A stretch of DNA of 64,000 nucleotides from Photobacterium profundum SS9 (GTDB lineage Bacteria; Pseudomonadota; Gammaproteobacteria; Enterobacterales; Vibrionaceae). The translations under genes and the position numbers were made by a program. The notes beneath the pieces are model-generated. The model was not told the origin of the DNA. It ran no database searches and saw only the letters and a program-made list of their open reading frames with translations. Where the stretch lies: positions 464,187 to 528,186 of the forward strand of contig NC_006370.1 of the NCBI RefSeq assembly GCF_000196255.1, read 5' to 3'. Shown in pieces: positions 58,549-64,000 of this stretch (position 1 is its first letter; each line of letters starts with the position of its first letter).

Positions 58549-58855
58549 ATGGATAAATCAAATTATCATTTATGAGTTTTAATAGTATTAATTCGAGTTA
58601 TTTAATTGAGTCTATAGTGGCTGGTTATATGTGCGTGTCATATATCATATATTATATTTCCGTTGCTTTTGTTTGCATGTTAACTTAGGTGCCAATATCA
58701 TTATTTTCATGTTTGACACTTAAGTTTTGTTTTTTTTGTGTAATGTTGTTTTAGTGGGGATGTTATTATTTGAGAGCTACGTCACGATCGCGCAACCGGT
58801 TGCGCTTTAGTGTTTTGTTTTATTTGTTTACAATCTTATCGTGGTTGGAAATTGA
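58549..58855. promoter_or_regulatory. Divergent promoter region with a LacI-type operator
   Basis: This 307-base AT-rich gap lies between the deacetylase gene and the PTS genes. At 58790-58805 it holds GCGCAACCGGTTGCGC, a perfect 16-base palindrome with the central CCGG common in LacI/GalR operators. It probably binds the regulator whose damaged gene starts at 63087. Confidence 0.7.
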
Positions 58856-59186
58856 ATGACAAAAAGACGAATTGCATTATAAAGAAAATTTTATTGTGTT
58901 GTAGTGCAGGGATGTCCACCAGTATGTTGGTGACAAAATGGAACAGGCAGCAGCCAGTCGTGGGGTGGAGTGTGAAATTGAAGCTTTAGCTGTGTCAGTG
59001 TTTGAAGGTGCTATTCAACAGTTTGACGTCTGCTTACTCGGTCCTTAAGTCAGATTTCAACGAGAAGGTCGGAAGTAAATAGCAAGCCAATATGGTAAGC
59101 AGATTGATGCGATCCCCCCCCTTTCATACGGCATGATGAAAGGTGATGTAGTACACGAGCAAGCGCTCTCTCTTATTGCAGAGTAA
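58856..59186 (+). pseudogene. chbB: Decayed PTS chitobiose/cellobiose EIIB component
   Basis: Translated across frames, the stretch reads MTKRRIAL, then LLCCSAGMSTSMLV (phosphoryl Cys loop), EQAAASRGVECEIEALAVSVFEGAIQQFDVCLLGP, and finally KQIDAIPPLSYGMMKGDVVHEQALSLIAE with a stop at 59184-59186. That is a full small EIIB of the lactose/chitobiose family. Frame changes are needed near 58885, 58937 and between 59050 and 59110, and an in-frame TAA follows LLGP. Four or more lesions make simple sequencing error unlikely. It precedes the EIIC gene by 113 bases, its expected position. Confidence 0.85.
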
Positions 59187-59299
59187 TTAAGTTAAACACG
59201 TAGGATTCTTTATTTTACTGACATCGTAAATAAACAGATTGAATATCTCCAAATTAAAACTTTTGTGGGATGGTTAATTATAATGAAAGGAAATTTTAG

Positions 59300-60628
59300 A
59301 TGAAATTATATGATTCGATAATTAATTTTGTTGAAAAGATTGTTGCGCCGCTGGCAGTTAAAGTTGGTAATCAAAAACATGTTCGTGCCATGCGTGATGG
59401 CTTTATTGTTGCGATGCCATTTATTATTGTTGGTAGTTTTGCCTTGGTATTTGCTTTTCCTCCATTTGCGGAAGATACGCAAAATGCTTTCGGCCGAGCT
59501 TGGCTTGATTTTGCCACCGCTAACTTTGATAACCTCATGATGCCCTTTCAAATGACGATGGGAATCATGGCAATATTTGTGTCACTAGGGATCGGATATA
59601 GTTTGGCGCGCGCTTATAAAATGGATGGCATTACCAGCGCCTCGCTATCGCTAATGTCATTTTTAGTGGCATCGGCACCAGCGACGAACGATACATTATC
59701 CATGGGGCACATGTCTGGTACGGGTATTTTTACTGCCGTGATCAGTGCATTTTTCTCTGTAGAACTGATACGTATTTTGAAAAAGTACAATATTACTATC
59801 AGGCTACCAGAGCAGGTGCCACCCGCGATTGCCCGCTCATTTGAACTGTTGATCCCTGTATTGGTGGTATTCCTTACTCTCTTCCCTCTTAGCCTTTTTG
59901 TACAAGCGCAATATGACATGTTAATTCCTGACTTGGTGTTGGAAATGTTCAAACCATTGGTGAGTGCATCCAATTCATTACCTGCCATTATTGGGGCGTT
60001 GCTGCTATGTCAGTTATTGTGGTTTGCTGGTATCCATGGTGCGGCGATTGTGGTTGGCCTACTTTCCCCAATATTCCTGACCAATATTGGTGCAAACCAA
60101 GCAGCTTATTTGGCTGGTGAACCAATTCCCAATGTCTTTACTCAGCCTTTCTGGGATTTTTATATCTTTATTGGTGGTTCGGGCGCTACGCTGGCATTAG
60201 TGATTTTAATGATGTTTAGCCGTTCTGTTCACCTTCGCAGTTTAGGCCGTATGAGCTTTGTTCCTGGCGTCTTCCAGATCAATGAGCCTGTCATCTTCGG
60301 TAGCCCGCTGGTCTTGAATCCCACCATGTTTATCCCATTCGTTTTTGCGCCAGTATTAAATGCAACTATTGCTTATGTCGCTGTTCATATGGGTATCGTC
60401 GGGGCTGGTGTTTCGCAAACCGCGTGGACGGCGCCTGCGCTGCTAGGTGCGTCTTGGGGCTCTGGCTGGACGCTATCTCCAGTATTGCTGGTGCTCGCGT
60501 TGCTTGTGATGGACATATTCATCTACCTCCCATTCTTTAAAATATTCGAAAAGCAATTACTTGAAGAAGAAGGTAAGTCGGCTGAACAACAGCAAGATGC
60601 AGTACCAGTAAGTGGTGCGACAGCTTAA
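59300..60628 (+). CDS. chbC: PTS EIIC component, chitobiose/cellobiose type
   Basis: This is the membrane permease of a lactose/chitobiose-family PTS, 442 residues (E. coli ChbC 452), with about ten helices. Features include VRAMRDGFIVAMPFIIVGSFALV, LWFAGIHGAAIVVGLLSPI and the substrate-site loop FVPGVFQINEPVIFGSPLVLNP. AAGGAA precedes ATG 59300. The frame is intact, but its EIIB partner just upstream is a pseudogene and no EIIA gene follows, so transport would need partners encoded elsewhere. In this family the likely substrate is a disaccharide such as GlcN-GlcNAc or chitobiose. Confidence 0.9.
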   Translation: MKLYDSIINFVEKIVAPLAVKVGNQKHVRAMRDGFIVAMPFIIVGSFALVFAFPPFAEDTQNAFGRAWLDFATANFDNLMMPFQMTMGIMAIFVSLGIGYSLARAYKMDGITSASLSLMSFLVASAPATNDTLSMGHMSGTGIFTAVISAFFSVELIRILKKYNITIRLPEQVPPAIARSFELLIPVLVVFLTLFPLSLFVQAQYDMLIPDLVLEMFKPLVSASNSLPAIIGALLLCQLLWFAGIHGAAIVVGLLSPIFLTNIGANQAAYLAGEPIPNVFTQPFWDFYIFIGGSGATLALVILMMFSRSVHLRSLGRMSFVPGVFQINEPVIFGSPLVLNPTMFIPFVFAPVLNATIAYVAVHMGIVGAGVSQTAWTAPALLGASWGSGWTLSPVLLVLALLVMDIFIYLPFFKIFEKQLLEEEGKSAEQQQDAVPVSGATA

Positions 60629-60697
60629 TAACAATCACTGGGTTATAGCAAAGGTTATAGCCCTAATATGATCTTAATACATAAGGAGAGGTGGACA

Positions 60698-62011
60698 ATG
60701 ATTAAATCGCCGCTAAAGCTCGCCATTATCGGAGGGGGGAGTAGTTATACTCCAGAATTGGTTGAAGGTGTTCTAAAAAGGCTAGAGCGTTTACCTGTAA
60801 AAGAGATCCATTTTGTTGATATTGAATCTGGTCAGGAAAAACTCAATATTATTAAAGCGCTTGCTCAAAGGATGGTGGACAAAGTAGGAGCCAATATTAC
60901 ACTGACCGCCTCATTTGACCGTCGCGCTGCGATTAAAGATGCTGACTTTGTTATGACCCAGTTTCGCGTTGGCGGGCTGCAAGCGCGAGCGAGTGACGAG
61001 CGTATACCCCTTAAGTATAATGTTATAGGGCAAGAAACAACGGGCCCTGGCGGTTTTGCAAAAGCACTCCGTACTATTCCCGTGATCCTCGATATTTGCA
61101 AAGACATTGAAGAGTTAGCCCCTAATGCTTGGATGCTGAATTTTACCAATCCTGCTGGCTTAGTAACAGAAGCGGTACTGAAGTATACCAAGGTGAAAAC
61201 CATTGGGCTTTGTAATGTTCCTGTATCGATGAAAATGATGATTGCAGAGATGATGGATTGCTCCCCGAATGATTTGTCTTTGGAGTTCGCAGGGCTTAAT
61301 CATTTGGTTTGGGCACATAGGGCTTGGCTTGAAGGGAAAGATATCACAGCCGAAGTATTGGAAAAGGTGGGTGATGGGGCGAACTTCAGTATGACAAATA
61401 TCTTTGAAGAGCCGTGGGACCCTACTTTTTTGAAAGCATTGGGGGCGATTCCTTGTCCATATCATCGCTACTTTTATCAAACGGATGCCATGCTTGCAGA
61501 AGAAAAAGAGACGGCATTAAGTGGTGGGACGCGAGCTGAACAGGTTATGGAAACAGAGCAAGAACTCTTTATGTTATATAAAGATGTGAATCTTGACCGT
61601 AAACCAGAACAGCTTGAAAAACGTGGGGGTGCTTACTACTCCGATGCGTCCCTTGATCTAGTTGATGCTATTTATAACGATCTTAAGACGATAAATGTTG
61701 TTAATGTTCGCAATAACGGCACCATAGCAACGTTACCTGATGATGCAGTGATTGAGTGCAGCGCGGTCGTTGGAAGTTGGGGAGCTCGTCCACTCTCTGT
61801 TGGTCAGCTAAGCCCTGCGGTGAGAGGTTTAATTCATCAGGTCAAAGCCTATGAGCAACTGACGGTTGAGGCTGCTGTCCATGGGGATTATGAGAAAGGG
61901 TTAATGGCATTGGTAAACAATCCCTTAGTGCCAGACATTAAGCGAGCCAAAGCAATTTTGGATGACATATTGCGAGTCAATCGGGATTATCTGCCTCAAT
62001 TTAATCATTAA
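60698..62011 (+). CDS. Glycoside hydrolase family 4 6-phospho-glycosidase (chitobiose/cellobiose type)
   Basis: GH4 enzymes cleave phosphorylated disaccharides through an NAD+- and Mn2+-dependent redox mechanism. The 437-residue protein has the Rossmann motif LAIIGGGSSYTPELVEGVL, the FVMTQFRVGG strand, GQETTGPGGFAKALRTIP, NFTNPAGLVTEAV, GLCNVP (metal Cys) and FAGLNHLVWA (metal His), all typical of 6-phospho-beta-glucosidase/ChbF. AAGGAGAGG precedes ATG 60698, chosen over 60668 for that reason. It lies 69 bases after EIIC, where Vibrio relatives would place an EIIA gene first. Confidence 0.92.
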   Translation: MIKSPLKLAIIGGGSSYTPELVEGVLKRLERLPVKEIHFVDIESGQEKLNIIKALAQRMVDKVGANITLTASFDRRAAIKDADFVMTQFRVGGLQARASDERIPLKYNVIGQETTGPGGFAKALRTIPVILDICKDIEELAPNAWMLNFTNPAGLVTEAVLKYTKVKTIGLCNVPVSMKMMIAEMMDCSPNDLSLEFAGLNHLVWAHRAWLEGKDITAEVLEKVGDGANFSMTNIFEEPWDPTFLKALGAIPCPYHRYFYQTDAMLAEEKETALSGGTRAEQVMETEQELFMLYKDVNLDRKPEQLEKRGGAYYSDASLDLVDAIYNDLKTINVVNVRNNGTIATLPDDAVIECSAVVGSWGARPLSVGQLSPAVRGLIHQVKAYEQLTVEAAVHGDYEKGLMALVNNPLVPDIKRAKAILDDILRVNRDYLPQFNH

Positions 62012-62073
62012 ACTATGTTGAATCGAGAAACTGAGTGGCAAGGACGCCGAGTGTTATTAATTTAGGTGATGTT

Positions 62074-62811
62074 ATGCATGTGATTTTCAATGCGGATGAT
62101 TTTGGTTTAACCCCCGGTGTTAACTTAGGGACTATTGCGGCCAGCCAGTCAGGCGTTGTACGTTCAACCACACTCATGGTAGACATGGCGGCAGAGAAAC
62201 AGGCTGTTGAGTTGGTATCCTCAGCCACTTCTCTTAATGTTGGTTTGCATTTGCGGTTTACTACCGGTGCGGCGCTTACTGCCAGCAATACCCTCACAAG
62301 AGAAAATGGTCAATTTTTGGGGCAGGATGACTTTTGGCAAAATAATACTTTTGCTGCTCAGCAGATTGCTGATGAAGTTACGGCGCAAGTTGAGCATTTT
62401 TTGGCATTAGGATTGAGCCTAAGCCATATTGATAGTCACCATCATGCGCATACTCACCCTCAGATACTACCGATTGTCACAGAGCTGGCTCGATATTATA
62501 AAGTGCCTTTAAGGGGGGGTAGTTTTGATGGCGATCCTTCTCGCGATTATCGATATATATTTAGTAATGAGTTTTATGGTGATGAAGTGAGCCTCGATAA
62601 CATTTTGGGGATTATTGATAAATATCATCATCAGTGTGATGTGTTAGAAATAATGTGTCATCCGGCATTTATTGACCAGCCATTATTAGAGGCTAGTGCT
62701 TACAGTTTGTTAAGAGCCAAAGAGTTGGCGATTTTGACTGACGCAGGCTTGTCTCAACGCCTAGAAGCGAAGGATATCGAAGTCTGCGATTTTTCTATTT
62801 TCTCTAAATAA
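62074..62811 (+). CDS. chbG: ChbG/YdjC-family carbohydrate deacetylase
   Basis: ChbG removes one acetyl group from phosphorylated chitobiose so that ChbF can hydrolyse it. The 245-residue protein (E. coli about 250) has VIFNADDFGLTPGVN (catalytic Asp and metal Asp), VGLHLRFTTGA (metal His), the DSHHHAHTHPQ metal site near residues 125-135, and LEIMCHPAF. AGGTGAT precedes ATG 62074. It follows the GH4 gene by 62 bases, as expected of one operon. A GTG at 62035 is a weaker alternative start. Confidence 0.88.
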   Translation: MHVIFNADDFGLTPGVNLGTIAASQSGVVRSTTLMVDMAAEKQAVELVSSATSLNVGLHLRFTTGAALTASNTLTRENGQFLGQDDFWQNNTFAAQQIADEVTAQVEHFLALGLSLSHIDSHHHAHTHPQILPIVTELARYYKVPLRGGSFDGDPSRDYRYIFSNEFYGDEVSLDNILGIIDKYHHQCDVLEIMCHPAFIDQPLLEASAYSLLRAKELAILTDAGLSQRLEAKDIEVCDFSIFSK

Positions 62812-63086
62812 GCTGTACAGGTTTGATCTGCGGTAATCGCTCTGATCAATGGATTAAATCGTCATTTGGATGATAAACCAATAACGACTGCCAGTAACGC
62901 GAATTCCCCCTGTACCACAATGCGAATTACTGGCAGTTCGTTATTATCATGGATTTTGATGAAAATACCGTTAGTACTGTATTTTCGCATGTGCAGGTTT
63001 ACACTATAGCGAAAGGTTGATGATGTGGCTTTTTAATTGAGATAAGAGGCAGTTCAATTAATTATTAGAGGTAGAACATAGAAGCT
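62812..63086. other. Gap with a long imperfect inverted repeat
   Basis: ATAACGACTGCCAGTAA (62881-62897) pairs with TTACTGGCAGTTCGTTAT (62927-62944) with one bulged base, enclosing 29 bases. No T tract follows. It may end the operon transcript or protect its 3' end. No gene was seen in the rest of the gap. Confidence 0.55.
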
Positions 63087-64000
63087 ATGGCAAGGATTAA
63101 AGATGTAGCTCTTTTAGCTGGAGTTAACCGTTCAACCGTCTCTCGCATTATCAATGGCGAAGGTAAATTTAGGGCGGATACTAAACGCAAAGTTGAACAA
63201 GCGATGGCGGATTTGAATTATCGCCCCAGTGCGATCGCTCGCTCTCTCGCGACAGCTTCATCAAATATGACTGGCTTGTTGGTGACTGATTATACTGGTG
63301 GGTTCTTCGGCGAAATGATGAATCAAGTTCAGACTGAACTTGATTTGCACAAGAAGTTTTTGATTACTGCTCAGGGGCATCATAGTGCCGAGGGGGAGCG
63401 TGACGCTATTTGCCGCTTCCATGCTCTTCGTTGTGACGGCTATGTACTCAATAGTCGCTATCTTAGTGATGATGAATTGCGATTATTGGCTAAAGAGCCA
63501 ACACCGTTTGTTTTGCTTGACCGTAGCGTTGAAGGTTTGGAATCTAGATGTATAACGTTTGATCATTCTTTAGCGGGGCAGATGGCTGTCGACCATCTGA
63601 TTAATCAAGGTCACAGAAAAATTGCGTGTATAACTGGTCTACTCAATCGAACGAACAGTAGACAGCGTTATCAAGGTTACCTTAATGCTTTATCTACCGC
63701 GGATATCACCGTCGATCTGACTCTGTGTGCCGAGGGTAATTATGGGCGAGAAAGTGGTTATCTAGCAGCAAAAAAATTGTATCATTCTCATCCTGATTTG
63801 ACTGCGTTATTTTTCATGTAGCGAGAAGATGATGGGAAGGGGCGTTGCAGTTTTTCCATGAAAATAATGTGAGCGTTCCACAGCAAGTATCTTTGGTTAG
63901 TTTTGACAGTATTGATCGCTGCGCCAGTTTTTATCCCACGGTTTCGGCAGTACATTTTCCTATTAGTAAAATGGCTCGAGTTGCTGTTGAAGTGCTGATA
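63087..64000 (+). pseudogene. Frameshifted LacI-family regulator, cut by the window end
   Basis: The N terminus is a classic LacI helix-turn-helix (MARIKDVALLAGVNRSTVSRIING, then the hinge YRPSAIARSLATASSNMTGLLV), followed by the periplasmic-binding sensor domain. The reading frame stops at 63819-63821 just after PDLTALFFM. Similarity resumes in a second frame (SEKMM) and then a third (EGALQFFHENNVSVPQQVSLVSFDSIDRCASFYPTVSAVHFP) to the window end. Two frameshifts within about 20 bases are required. Its likely operator is the palindrome at 58790. The 3' end lies outside the window. Confidence 0.82.

Noticed and set aside
1..64000. CRISPR arrays, rRNA genes, phage modules or restriction-modification genes
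   Set aside because: No regularly spaced repeats, rRNA sequence or corresponding protein signatures were seen anywhere in the window.

Overview
The window looks like a chromosomal segment of a Vibrionaceae gammaproteobacterium, most probably a Photobacterium. This is inferred from gene order and protein resemblance (glnE-hldE, tolC/nudF-yqiB-cpdA-yqiA-parE-parC, pepA/lptF-lptG, the arc arginine-deiminase cluster, the Vibrio-type chitin-disaccharide deacetylase), not from a database search. Most of it is coding on both strands, with moderate GC and many clear Rho-independent terminators.

Layout. 1-13.2 kb: housekeeping genes (glnE, hldE, tolC, the nudF-yqiB-cpdA-yqiA-parE-parC run). 13.3-28.4 kb: a pentose island with xylA facing a GPH-family symporter, galM, an intact XylR-like AraC regulator, a GH3 glycosidase, the xylose ABC transporter xylFGH, the E. 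coli-type xylR (broken by at least three frameshifts) and xylB. 28.5-30.7 kb: plsC, idi, a dispersed palindromic repeat, ridA. 30.8-40.8 kb, minus strand: an ArgR-family regulator, a lipoprotein trypsin-like protease, pyrBI with a leader peptide, attenuator and PurR-type operator, then argF/arcB, arcC, arcA and an ArcD-type carrier. 41.3-46 kb: rraB, a GH2 beta-mannosidase, a MarR-GNAT fusion, a duplicated DUF2061 protein. 46.2-55.6 kb: valS-holC-pepA, divergent lptFG, an IS50-like insertion sequence sitting in the loop of the former lptG terminator, and an RDD membrane protein. 55.8-64 kb: tRNA-Leu(CAA), two small unknown genes, a secreted chitin-oligosaccharide deacetylase, and a decaying chitobiose-type PTS locus (IIB pseudogene, intact IIC, no IIA, intact GH4 6-phospho-glycosidase, intact ChbG-like deacetylase, frameshifted LacI regulator running off the window).

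How it works together. The pentose island covers glycoside cleavage (GH3), uptake (symporter plus XylFGH), mutarotation (GalM), isomerisation (XylA) and phosphorylation (XylB). The arc cluster degrades arginine to ornithine, NH3 and ATP through carbamoyl phosphate; beside it pyrBI uses carbamoyl phosphate for pyrimidines under its own promoter and attenuator. The chitin locus would deacetylate chitin disaccharide outside the inner membrane, import it by PTS and hydrolyse it, but PTS components and the regulator are damaged.

Most notable: a previously unannotated-looking pyrL-type leader with a PurR-like box overlapping the promoter; the IS50-like element inserted in a terminator hairpin with a perfect 9-bp duplication; a 266-268 bp dispersed element with terminal inverted repeats and deletion remnants; and clustered frameshifts confined to sugar-locus genes and the transposase.
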